The notes under the pieces were generated by a model. It saw only the letters and a program-made list of their open reading frames with translations, was not told the DNA's origin and did not search any database. The translations under genes were made by a program, and so were the position numbers. Shown here piece by piece: positions 1 to 11,118 of a stretch of 64,000 nucleotides of DNA. The stretch's first letter is position 1; each line of letters starts with the position of its first letter. The DNA comes from Girardinichthys multiradiatus (taxonomy: Eukaryota > Chordata > Actinopteri > Cyprinodontiformes > Goodeidae), in contig NC_061805.1 in the NCBI RefSeq assembly GCF_021462225.1, positions 26,615,958 to 26,679,957 on the forward strand. The letters are read 5' to 3'.

Positions 1-1075
1 TTTTTTTAGCTGGAGGGAGGGGGTATCTAACATTTTTCAGTGTTCACATGAAATAATTATCTAATAGAGAGGAATAAAGCATTTGAGAAGCAATTCTTGG
101 ACCTTTGAAAGATACTGATCCCAAATAAATTGGAAATAAGACACTAACTGGGTCATGAAATGGAACAAGTTTGTTGGTTAACAATCTCAACAAAGCTTTT
201 GGAAAATTCAAAGATATATTTTTTCTTAATTTCTAAGTTTACTGCAATAATTCCTGGAGACAAATCGTTGCCTGATATATATGCACTCCTTTAAATTACT
301 TTGACAATAACGGCTTCTACTTTTTGACCTTTTAATGTTAGTGTCTGAATTTTATTTCCTGAGATCATTGTGGTTGTTAAAAAGTAAATAATGATAAACT
401 GGTATTTTTATTTGCAGTGTGTAAACCCATAAAATATCTCTACTCTAGATGTTATTTTCTGTAATACTTTGCACTTTCAGCATCAAACACTTGGCCCAGG
501 CTTTCCACATTAGAGAACATATCTGAGAGCCTGTGTAACCTTAACCTCTTTACAGTGGCTGTCTTTCCTTCATGTAAATCTGCTATCTCTCTATAAATGT
601 CACCGCTGACAGTTTGCGAATGCGTGGTGTAACATCTCTACTGGCTTCTTTTATTTAAAAGCTCTTTGCCCTGTGAGCTTGACAATTCAAAGACATTTTT
701 GAATAATAAATGACACTTAATGGTCATAAAATGAATCATTGATGTTCCATTTATATATTTAGAAATATCTGTCACCAGAACTAGTGTTTTAAACTTAGAA
801 ACATAAACCTATGATGATTTTATAGTCTATCATTGTAGAAAATAATCTTAATAATATTGTGTATATATACAATATAATAATATTGTGGCCTGATGAGACA
901 AGCTAAATTGTCTTGTACTGACTCTGTCAATAACAACAAGTTGACCAGGTTTACATAGTATAACCGAAAGTATTCAAATCACTGTTAAAGTTCATGGATT
1001 TTTCTCACAGAATAATGTGAGGTATTATCCCTGCAAGGAAGTCATGTTAAATCTAAATTTAACACATTCTTATGT
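1..1075. other. AT-rich non-coding stretch, nothing recognised
   Basis: There is no credible open reading frame or recognised repeat. A small AT-rich inverted repeat around 847-888 (AATATTGT / ACAATATT arms) is the only local structure. Its length and composition make chance likely. Confidence 0.5.
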
Positions 1076-1079
1076 GATT

Positions 1080-1250
1080 TTATGGCTCTAGTGGCCTTTA
1101 TTCAGCAGCAGTTGGCAGGAAGGTGTGCCGAGAGAGAAGAGGAAGATATGCAATAAATGGTCCGAGGTCAGGTGTCGAACCCGGAAGAGCTGAATTAAGG
1201 ATTAATCCTTAATTGGATCCTCTACCAATTAGCTCCAAGGTGCCCCCTAA
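1080..1250 (-). repeat. tRNA-derived SINE
   Basis: Read on the minus strand, the sequence opens with a tRNA-like head. A box A-like stretch (AGCTAATTGGTAGAGG, plus-strand positions 1219-1236) is followed by a box B-like GGGTTCGACACC (1171-1182). Next come a pyrimidine-rich body and a tail containing AATAAAGGCC (about 1090-1102). This layout is typical of tRNA-headed teleost SINEs, which are mobilised in trans by LINE machinery and transcribed by RNA polymerase III. The acceptor-stem ends do not pair and no convincing tRNA cloverleaf forms, so it is not called as a tRNA gene. Between the two boxes lies a perfect 22-nt palindrome (1193-1214) that is not an ordinary tRNA anticodon arm. Exact ends are uncertain by about 10 bases. 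Confidence 0.68.
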
Positions 1251-2740
1251 TGGGCACATTGTTTTGCCCCCACTGGAGTTCAGCCAGTGTGTGTTTCTTT
1301 TTGAGATGTCCAAATCAGGATTTTTCTGGTCCCAGCCTGGTCCATCAATGAAATCAATACCATGATTATGCTTTAAAACTCAGTAGTTCCAAAATTCAGT
1401 AAAATACCCCACTGCTCTTTATGAATACTATATTCAGCTTAGTTCATTCCTCAGTAAGGTTCCAACCTCTGCAGTGTCCATTTTTCTGGAACGCATGCAG
1501 CTGCAGTCTTCAAGAAACCCATGTCTTGCTGCAGATTATCATTTTATTCTCACCTTTTGCCAGGTAGGAAAAACAGGTTTTTTTTTTTTTTTTGGCCCTC
1601 TTGGTTCAATTCACCATATTTTCCCTGCCTACATGGCATGTGGGTCTGACTGTGATACAGTACATCAGTTTTGCAATAGTATTGATTTTTACTATATGAT
1701 GATGGATGAAATGTTCCTCTGTATGAAATCAGAATACCAATCATTATCATGAAATGCAGAAAATCTGGTTATTTAACCTATTTATACTGTCAGAAGTTTT
1801 AACTTGATGTATATTTAATCTACAATGGCTCCACATAACCTAACTGCGACGTACTGATGAAAGTTGTGTAGAATACAACCGCCCATTGGTCTGTAAAAGA
1901 GTTGGTTACCATGGATACTAAACATACACTGGTGAACAGACAGTGCTGATCCAAACATACATCTCATTTCTGAGGCATGTGCCCTTGCTGCTCAGGGTGT
2001 CAAGTTATGTGACAGGATTTACTCAGATCCAAAGGGTCGTTCCAACTCCTATGAGGGAAGATATCACTTCATTGATAACATCCTAACAAAAGAAACTCAA
2101 TTTTGTTTCTTTTTAGATTTTAATGTAGATTAACAAATAGTCAACAATTTTGTATCCTGAAAATAATAAAAACAGTGTTCTGCATGTCTCCAGTTGGGAG
2201 TAATGAACCCAGTGAAGCTCAGCATACCATATATGTGCTATCCTTTCCAAAAAGTCAAGGGAAAAGAAAAAATGCATTGCTCTCCTTCCAGCCCTGTTTT
2301 CTGAGCCACTGCAGCTCTTCACAGTTGTTCTTGCTCTGGCATTGTTGTTGTCACATTCTTCGCTCTGACAGTCAGCTTTGCCGCATCCCTCTCCTTATTG
2401 TGTCAGTTTTAGGCATTCTTTGAGAGACTGTCTTAAACTTGCAGACATTTGTTTTTCAGGAAGGAGGTCCCTGTCCTACGTCAACAGATAAGGATAAACA
2501 GTGTGTTGGACTGTGGAGTTTAGTATTAAAGACTTGGCATGGATCAATAGGCTTGCATTGAGATGCGGCAAGGAGGAGATAAAGAGGGGCTGCTTTTCTC
2601 ACCACTGCAGTATATTGATACTCATTCCTAATTGCCAAATGTGCACTTCCAAGTGTTTGTGCATGCATATGTTGCTTAAGACGCAGCCTTAAGAGAAAAC
2701 ATGATTGGCATACTATGCCTTTATTAAAACTCACTTTCTG
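1251..2740. other. Non-coding stretch, no supported feature
   Basis: It contains a 15-base T run near 1580 and several short open frames without coding character. No transposon ends, exon signals or structured RNA could be recognised here. Confidence 0.45.
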
Positions 2741-2742
2741 TT

Positions 2743-2790
2743 TTGTCCCCCCCACCCCATTTTCTCTTTTCTCTTTCTAGGTAAGTGAGA
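2743..2790 (+). promoter_or_regulatory. Recursive splice site candidate (zero-length exon)
   Basis: A pyrimidine tract of about 30 bases (2743-2777, interrupted by a few A residues) runs into TCTTTCTAG followed directly by GTAAGTGAG, with the junction between 2780 and 2781. A strong 3' splice site is thus fused to a consensus 5' splice site with no exon between them. This is the known signature of recursive splice sites, which subdivide very long introns in flies and in vertebrate neuronal genes. If it is used, the window lies in a long intron of a plus-strand gene. That fits the plus-strand exon candidates further right, but use cannot be proven from sequence. Confidence 0.45.
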
Positions 2791-3164
2791 AATAAGCTGA
2801 AATTGTATTGGAAAATTAGATCAATCACTCAAAAGGTAATGTTGCTGTTAAATCTTGTTTTTCATGATGTGATGCAGCTTTATTATAAATAAAAAGCTAA
2901 ACCTTTAGAGTAAATAGTTACCACACATGTTTCTGCAAAGTGCTGGGCTAACATATTGATAACCCTTTTATACATTTTGTCATTTTAGAGCCACACACTT
3001 CAGTGTATTGCTTTATGGTATAGATCATCACAAAGTAGTGCACAAATAAAACAAAAAGTGTTGCATGTATATGTATTTACCTCCACACCTTTATACTTAA
3101 TAGATCCAGAGATTGAAATTTCTGGATGTTCTTCTTCAGCTAGTTACTCTGTGCAGCTTGACCA

Positions 3165-3590
3165 AACTTGCTATGGACTGCTTGGCTACTTCTCTAATTT
3201 ATGCTGTCGTTGCCCGGCCTGTCCATTTAGGTGGATAGCCATGTCCTGGTATGGTTTCAGTTGTGCCATGCTTCTTCAGTTTTTGGTCAGTTGCTTTAAT
3301 AGTGCTCCATGTGATGTTCTAAGCTTTGGATACGTTTTTATAACCTGAAGCTGCTTTAAACGTCACCACAACGTTATTCATGGCCTGTCTAGTGTGTTGG
3401 TCTTCATGCTGCTTGTTCACTATTGTTCAGTAACTGCACCTTTTTTTCTAGCAGTCTCAGAATAAAGTTGCTGAATACAAATTTATGCCACACTTTTCAG
3501 TGCAATTATGCACTGCTTTATGTCGGTTCAGATACAATATATTGACGTCTGTGGTTTAAGGGATGTGAGTACTTTATATTTATTCAGATT
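3165..3590 (-). mobile_element. Tc1-like transposon relic (3' half, decayed)
   Basis: The minus strand encodes a decayed stretch of Tc1 transposase linker and paired-like DNA-binding region. Around 3175-3260 it reads approximately HGYPPKWTGRA...IREVAKQ with an internal stop, resembling the GRPPKLTGRARR...IREAAKRP pattern of one widespread teleost Tc1 family. The flank to about 3590 resembles the terminal part of the same family. Frameshifts and stops are numerous, so it is inactive. A second relic of this family lies at about 23.56-23.86 kb. The family match is from memory of teleost repeat consensus; the ends are approximate. Confidence 0.6.
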
Positions 3591-3599
3591 GCTAGCAGC

Positions 3600-5574
3600 A
3601 CTATCTTGTCAGATCTGCCTATTATTGAGATTATGCATCTGTGGATGCTATAAATCCCATTAAGTAGTGTATTATAAGTCATTATCTGCACTGCATTTTC
3701 TTCAGACCAGTGATATATTATAGTAGATATGTTAATATATGCTAAACCTAAATACACATATAGGGACTATTTCAGGCAGCAGCCGAAGCCTCATTAATTT
3801 ATTTTTAAGTTAATCACAAACCATTAGATTGCCCGTCTGTATATTGGGTCCATAATGAGCAACATGCACCTGCACTGCTTTCACCTAATGGCAGTGTTGT
3901 GTTTCACTGCTAATCTGTTTATCTAATCAGATGCCGAGGGTGGGGGGTCTATCTCATTAACTTGCAGGATATTGATTTTCTATGTTGGGGGAGAGCACGT
4001 TACAGTTGCCCGCTTCCACATTCCCAGATGGGCGGAATGCTCGTTGCCTTTCTCGCAGCTCATCAATCGATTCCGCCTCACTTCGCCTCAGCTCCAGGTT
4101 GTTGTGTTTTGCGCGTGAGAGTGTGTACGCTCACAGTCATGCCTGGATGTAAAGATAGCTAGTAAAAGAGATTGATTGCTAAGGGGCCATGTTTTGCATG
4201 TAAAGGCCGCTTGACTGAAAGACAGAGATTGATGGTGTTGAAAGTGTTTCAGTTGCCATCATTGTTTTTGTTTGCTCTCTGCTTTCAGGCAGGCTATAAA
4301 GCACCTTCTCTCCTTTTGCAGTTTGTAGCGTTCGAACACATCAAATCTTATTTTTCTGCAACAAATGCAAAATTGTACATGCACGATAAAGTTTTATCTA
4401 ATCTTTTATATGTTGAGTTTTTCATCAGATGCTATTTACCTCCAGCATTTTATCCCTGCCGAGACTAAAAATTCACAAATAAACATTTAACAACAAAATG
4501 TGCGGGGAAGCAGATAAAACCCTTCTAGGGAAAAGCTATAAAATTATTGTAGCATAGATAAAAAAAGATTAAAAAGCATCTAAAACTGCCTATTAGCTCA
4601 GTTGCTCATAAATACCACAACGTATGATCCCAACAAATTTTTAAGCCATACTGACCAAAATTTTTGCATTTCTTCTCATCTGCTGCTAAGCAGTTTTGTA
4701 GTGAAAAGGTCGTTTGTCAGTTCTGTTTTTGGGAGTTTAACTGTGACAAATGTGTGGGAGTGGCCTCTTGCGTATAAAATACATCAATGTCAGTGCGTGA
4801 GTGCAATGAGAGCGGCATATGTGTTTGTGTGAGTGTGTGTTAAGTGTGTGACAGCAATGCGTCATTCTGCAACTTGCAAAGGCCCCGAAGCTCCTCTTTG
4901 GTATCTCCCATGCTGCTGTTACTGTTATGCAACTATGCTATTCTCTCACCACTGGCCCCCCTCTCGCTCTCTCCATCTTTCTGTCTTCGTCTCTCACGAC
5001 TTTTTGTGTTTTTGCATGTGTATGTGTGCTGTAACTGGAGAGAGTATAGATATTTTTGGAGTCATGGTGTTTGAGTGGGATTTAAGGGATTATTTGTGTT
5101 GATGCAGAGCTCAGCATGATGTTCCAGCAGGGCAACATGCTTCAGCTCTCTTTAGTGGAACATTTTCACTTTTTTATTCTGACGTTTTATGTTCTACTCT
5201 AACTGTACATTCTTTTTGTATATATGTTCCCTCTCAGTGGATTGATCCACACCCACATCTTCTCTAAACTATACCTTCCTCCCAGTGATATAGCTGCCAA
5301 CATGGTTATAGAGGCTTATTAGTACTCCCTTCACACCAGTCACTTAAAACAGCTCAGATCTACACTTTGCAGCTACTGTATTACCTGTTTTAGATATCAG
5401 AAAAAACACAGAAACTGCCATGATCCTCATCTGTTTGTGTTTTTTTGATTGCACCCACCATTTAGTTCTTTCCACCTCAGTTGAATTTATCTTCCTGTTT
5501 TCTGCCCTTGTCGGGTTCTCTGCTGCTGTTTCCCTGGCTCCTGTATCTCCTTCATGCCTGTAAATTATCATCAT

Positions 5575-5575
<1 letters not shown>
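3600..5575. other. Non-coding stretch, no supported feature
   Basis: There are mixed AT-rich and T-rich segments and TG-rich patches near 4780-4850. Open frames are short and lack coding character on either strand. No mobile element end or exon-quality splice pair was found. Confidence 0.4.

Positions 5576-5578
<3 letters not shown>

Positions 5579-5612
<34 letters not shown>
5579..5612. repeat. (AT)n microsatellite, left of Tc1 copy
   Basis: About 17 perfect AT dinucleotides end exactly where the transposon's CAGTACAG terminus begins. It pairs with the (TA)n run on the other side of the element, which is consistent with insertion into one AT/TA tract. Confidence 0.95.
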
Positions 5613-5615
<3 letters not shown>

Positions 5616-7058
5616 TACAGACCAAAGGTTTGGACACGCCTTCTCATTCAAAGAGTTTTCTTTATTTTCATGACTATGAATATTGTATCTTCACACTGAA
5701 GGCATCAAAACTATGAATTAACACATGTGGAATTATATACTGAACAAAAAAGTGTGAAACAACTGAAAATATGTCTTATATTCTAGGTTCTTCAAAGTAG
5801 CCACCTTTTGCTTTGATTACTGCTCTGCACACTCTTGGCATTCTGTTGATGAGCTTCAAGAGGTAGTCACCTGAAATGGTTTTCCAACAATCTTGAAGGA
5901 GTTCCCAGAGATGCTTAGCACTTGTTGGCCCTTTTGCCTTCACTCTGTTGAACAATAAATGATGGTCCAACTTAATGAAAACCGGATGGAATAGTATGCC
6001 GCTGCAAGATGCTGTGGTAGCCATGCTGGTTCAGTATGCCTTCAATTTTGAATAAATCCCCAACAGTGTCACCAGCAAAGCACCCCCTCACCATCACACC
6101 TCCTCCTCTATGCTTCACGGTGGGAACCAGGCATGTAGCGTATATCCATTCACCTCTTCTGCGCCGCACAAAGACACGGTGGTCGGAACCAAAGATCTCA
6201 AACTTGGACTCATCAGACCAAAGCACAGATTTCCACTGGTCTAATGTCCATTCCTTGTGTTCTTTAGCCCAAACAAGTCTCTTCTGCTTGTTGCCTGTCC
6301 TCAGCAGTGGTTTCCTAGCAGCTATTTTACCATGAAGGCCTGATTCACACAGTCTCCTCTTAACAGTTGTTCTAGAGATGTGTCTGCTGCTAGAACTCTG
6401 TGTGGCATTGACTTGTTCTCTAATCTGAGCTACTGTTGACCTGCGATTTCTGAGGCTGGTGACTCGGATGAACTTATCGTCCGCAGCAGAGGTTGGTCCT
6501 CCTTTCCTGGGGCGCTTGATGGTTTTTGCGACTGCACTTGGGGACACTTTCAAAGTTTTCCCAATTGTTCGGACTGACTGACCTTCCTTTCTTAAAGTAA
6601 TGATGACCGCTCGTTTTTCTTTACTTAGCTGCTTTTTTCTTGCCATAATACAAATTTTAACAGTCTATTCAGTAGGACTATCAGCTGTGTACTGTATCCA
6701 CCTCCTGCACAACACAACTGATGGTCCCAACCCCATTTATAAGGCTTGAAATCCCACTTATTAAACCTGACAGGGCACACCTGTGAAGTGAAAACCATTT
6801 CAGGTGACTACCTCTTGAAGCTCATCAACAGAATACCAAGAGTGTCCGGAGCAGTAATCAAAGCAAAAGGTGGCTCCTTTGAAGAACCTAGAATAATAGA
6901 CATAGTTTCAGTTGTTTCACACTTTTTTGTCCAGTATATAATTCCACATGTGTTAATTCATAGTCTTGATGCCTTCAGTGTGAAGCTACAATATTCATAG
7001 TCATGAAAATAAAGACAACTCTTTGAATGAGAAGGTGTGTCCAAACATTTGGTCTGTA

Positions 7059-7061
<3 letters not shown>
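5613..7061 (-). mobile_element. Tc1-like element, 1,449 bp, defective
   Basis: The termini read CAGTACAGACCAAAGGTTTG at the left and the inverted CTGTACTG end at the right. The terminal inverted repeats are unusually long: 5613-5884 pairs with 6790-7061, about 272 bases each with only scattered mismatches. The right end is followed by TA. The left end is preceded by AT in the microsatellite, so the TA duplication is imperfect or shifted. A minus-strand transposase lies between the arms but carries an internal deletion. The arms are similar enough to suggest a fairly recent insertion. The element cannot encode a working transposase and could only move in trans. Confidence 0.9.
5776..6646 (-). 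pseudogene. Tc1 transposase, internally deleted
   Basis: The start at 6646 opens MARKKQLSKEKRAVIITLRK, and an open frame of 224 codons follows. Residues about 1-60 form a helix-turn-helix (EGQSVRTIGKTLKVSPSAV). A second DNA-binding stretch ends near KPLLRTGNKQKRLVWAKEH. The first catalytic aspartate is present in WSDESKFEIFG, and the glycine-rich GGGVMVRGCF segment follows. After GYHSILQRHTIPSG the frame breaks. The C-terminal end (PTSAKHLWELLQDCWKTISG to FEEPRI) resumes in another frame at about 5950-5776. Roughly 60 or more residues expected between these points are missing, including the second catalytic aspartate and the third acidic residue. The protein is therefore dead. The last 30 or so codons lie inside the terminal inverted repeat. 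Confidence 0.88.

Positions 7062-7099
<38 letters not shown>
7062..7099. repeat. (TA)n microsatellite, right of Tc1 copy
   Basis: A perfect TA dinucleotide run of about 19 units directly adjoins the right transposon end. Together with 5579-5612 it appears to be one microsatellite split by the insertion. Confidence 0.95.
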
Positions 7100-7100
<1 letters not shown>

Positions 7101-10100
7101 CCACATATTCCAAAGTGATTCCCAGAATGCACCGAGCTTCAGGAGGCCCCACATAACATATCATTTAAAAATTCTTTAATAGATTCCGTTTTAAGTTAAT
7201 AATTGTCACCAAAGTACAGCTGCTGTTACAATGTTTCCTATTTTGCCATATTTGTGTTTGTATACCACTCATGAAGTGTCCTTAGATGGATGCTACTGTA
7301 TGCTCTATATACAGTCAATGATTCCCATTCCTGGTGAAATATGTACTAGCTGAATTAATTTGAAAGTAGGTCAGAGCACATCAAATGGAGCTTCTCTGAC
7401 CATTCAGCATTCCGAGGTGACTAAATCTTCATCAGAGCAGACAGAGCATCTGCATAGCTTAGTATATGATTAAGTAATCGTGTTACTGCGTCATTGATTT
7501 GATTACAGTTATAGATAGTATATCTAGTGTCTCAGAGATGAGATGTTATTGCTGTAAAATATTGTATTATATAAAAAAGAATTGTGGTAGCCTGCAGTTG
7601 GTGACCAAACTGCCAATTGTAGAAGTGTTAATTTCATAAAGCTGCACATTTTAATATGCCATTGAAATACAAGATAGATACAGGGCTGCCACCAATTAGC
7701 TCTTTGTTTTTACTAATCTGTCATCAAAATTTTTCACTTAAGTGATTAAGTGACATAAATTGATTAATTTGAAAAACACAATTAACAGTTAACTAATCAT
7801 TTTTAAGGTATAACATTATTTTTTTTTGTTGCAATTTTCTTTGTTGTATACCACAAAATAAAATGTCAGATTTACTGTAAACAAATATGTAAAATGTATA
7901 GATAAAATGCTATAATGACAAACATTTATAAACTAAAGCCTCTATTATTTATGTATTTCCAAATAAAGCACTGTATTCAGAAAGTCAAATAAGATGAGAA
8001 TGGTTTGGAAGTACATAAAAACAGGCTTCAGTTCACTTCAGTAAATGAAAGTCCTAAGGAAATAGAAGGTGTTTCTATATTACCCTTTTCTTAAAATGTA
8101 ATTTAGACTTTAATTGAAGGAACACACACTTCAGGAACACCCATACAACATGTAAATAGACACGCACCACTTGGCACACTGGACATGCCATGCTGAAGTG
8201 CACAGAGACAGGATAAACTACTAGTCCATTGGTGTAGAATCGCTGGGCACCATTGTACCTTGGAGTATCTGTTGTCAGCCCGCCTCTGCTAGTGATAGTA
8301 GTTTAACAGAAAATATGTTCATGTATTTTTTGATGTATGTATTGTACTTATCAACTGTAAGCATGTTTTATGAGTTTGATCTAAATTTGATTCATTTAGA
8401 TATTAACATCATCTATACTATTAAATGTTAAGGCGGGATGCAGTAAAATAGAACAATAACACACAGACAAGAACAGCATGGAAAAATGCAGCGGACCAAC
8501 AACTGTCTAACCTTAATATGCATTCTGAAGCTTTAAAAAATAATTTGTAATAGGGTTCTTTTCTGGCACATTTGCAGACCCTGGTTGTGGCTCTTGAACT
8601 GCTCGTGCGTGACACATATTCTGCTAATGTTGGTAACAAAACCTTACTGAGCCTCCAAACCACTGTTTGTTGTCACTTAACATGAGGAACCTCCATCTAT
8701 CAGACAACCTTCGGACTTTGGAAAACCTTTAGAACTTGGCTCATTTCGCAGCAATCGGATACTTTATCCGACTTAAGCTACTGGTTCGAAATGGTACTGC
8801 TGCTCCAGGCGACTCATCTTACTCACAGCAGTTTGGTGAAAAACAGTTGTAAATTTTGTTCAAAATTTTAAGAAGAATAAAAAAAAATAATACAAATTAT
8901 TTCTTGACTAAAAATATGGATGTCAACAGATTGTTGTGATGTCAATGATTAGTCCAAGGTGGTTAAGTTTTCTTTGCTGTTCCATCTGTTTGTCATTCAT
9001 ACAGTTTTCTGGGACATTCTCAACAAATGTAATGCGCCATATACTGTCTGATCTTTTTTTTAACCCTCCAGGGTTGTGGTTTCTTTATCTTGTTTCTTGG
9101 TTTCTCATGTTAGGCACACAGGTGCACAACAAGAAATAAGCACAAGGGCTCACATGCAAGCCTGCTATGGAGCACACCTGTGGAGCAACCTATGCTACTT
9201 GCATGTTTTTAACCACAGTTACGCATATGCTATACAGAGGCACATGAGCTAGTAAACGACTCTCTGTCCTTCTGTGTTCAACATCTGTTTATGCTTGAGT
9301 GTATACCATTATTCTTCACTTCAGCAGTCAACTCACATGAAAAACCTCCTCTAAAATGTCTTTGATTTCACGGCAGACTGTTTGTGAGAAATACTTTCTT
9401 ATTACAGTTCCGCATTATGTCAGAAGTTCATCCAACCGACCTTAATTGCCCTCAGCCTCCCACAGATTTCTCATGAATTTAACGAACCTCGCGCAGACCA
9501 CCTCTTACCCACTCTCAGATATTTAAAGGCTCTGTACACGTCTTAAAACTCTGTTTCCCTTCCAGTTACATCAGTAGTTGCAACGTTGACTCTTTAAAAA
9601 TGTAGAGGAAGCCACTATTTCGTCTTGCAGTATAAATGTGTGTTGTCTCGCAGCAACCTCCCCCTGCCTGGGGTTCTGCCATGCTGACAGGTTTTGTGTG
9701 GTGATGGTGATGTTTAACTGAAAGTTTGACTTTTAAATGTCACAAGAGCCAAGGCAGCAGACAACGGTTGTCTAATACTTGGCCATGTCTGTCAGATTTG
9801 CTCAGGTGTACAATGTCCTGTGACACATGACACCTCAAATTAGGATTGTGTATTTATAAATGCTACTTTGATCGTGTTTTTAAAATGTAAGTAATTCAAT
9901 TCTGTGGGTTTTAGGGTAATGTATTAGATATGCAGCCAACTTTAGTGTTTAATAAATACAGTATAGCATTTTTTTTCCATGGACTGAAAAGGTTAGGAAT
10001 TAATGATCTAAGTCTGAGTACATGATACTTGAAGTGAATATACTTATACTAGTATACTGTAATTACAAGCTTACTTCTGATTATGGAATTTTACAGTTTA

Positions 10101-10854
10101 CTTCACAGTGATTCATCGCGTTGGCAGGCGTTTTATTTATGCTCTATTGTTTTGGTTATTAAACTGAAAACAGACTTACCCACAAATCCTTTTTGTCTTG
10201 TGAAAAATGTTCTGTGTTGGGCCATCCTACACACGTATTATATGAATGACAGTGTCTCAGAAAATAATGAAATCTTACTTCTAAACTTTAAAGTTAACTT
10301 GTTTTATCTGATCATCGACACATTTAGAAAACTTAGAAACATTTTCATGGTTTGACACAATTTGTAGCGCTGGATCTCTCATCTCCATCCCACAAACCAG
10401 TGGCCAGCTGTGCTTCTCACGGTTGGGCCCTCTCTACCCGAAAACTACCTGCCTACCCCCATATTACCACCACTTACATAGGCAGGTTGTAGTTTGACCT
10501 GGAGATTGGGTTTTATCTAAACCAACAGTCCAGACTTTAGCATGAAAGCAGCAGATCTGTGGTAACCTCACAGCACAGCTACAGAACCGGCCTACTGACA
10601 ATTCTGTACTGATAGCTCACAACACAATTTCACTTAAACAGGCCATCTAGAGTTCATTTTATTTAAACAGATGTCATGCAAACATGCCAACAGTACTGTG
10701 AAAAATATTTACTGTGGTTTTGCTTGTTTGTCACACCTAAATGTTTTAGGACATCCAAACATTTTTAAGTAAGACAAACATAACCAGAGTGAATGCAAAA
10801 AGCTGTATTTAAATTATGACTTTATTTTTTAAGAGAAAAAAAGCTAGTTTTATG
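7100..10854. other. AT-rich non-coding stretch, no supported feature
   Basis: No open frame has coding character and no repeat family was recognised. Pieces are slightly more GC-balanced (about 9.4-9.8 kb). Short open frames such as the 90-codon one at 10,083-10,355 have no recognisable motif and no splice context. Confidence 0.4.
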
Positions 10855-11118
10855 TACAGCTGCTGCAGATATGTGTGATGCAAATCTCCTGTTCCACCAC
10901 ATCCTAAAGATGTCCAGTTGGATTGAGATCTGGTGACTGGAGACCAGCCACTGGAGTACAGTGAACTTACTCAAGAAACCAGTATGAGAGAACTTGATCT
11001 TAGTGACATCTTGCATTACCCTGCTAGAATTAGCCATGAGAACAGGGGTACACTGTGGTCATAAAGGAATGGACTAGTGTGCCCATATTTTTCTACCTTC
11101 AGACATAGACAAGACATA

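Noticed and set aside
1159..1250. tRNA gene on the minus strand
   Set aside because: Box A and B words are present, but the acceptor stem does not pair, the T-stem is weak and a SINE body with an AATAAAGGCC tail follows.
5344..5699. Open frames with YIYIYI runs on both strands near 5.5 kb
   Set aside because: Products of the (AT)n repeat and adjoining transposon end.
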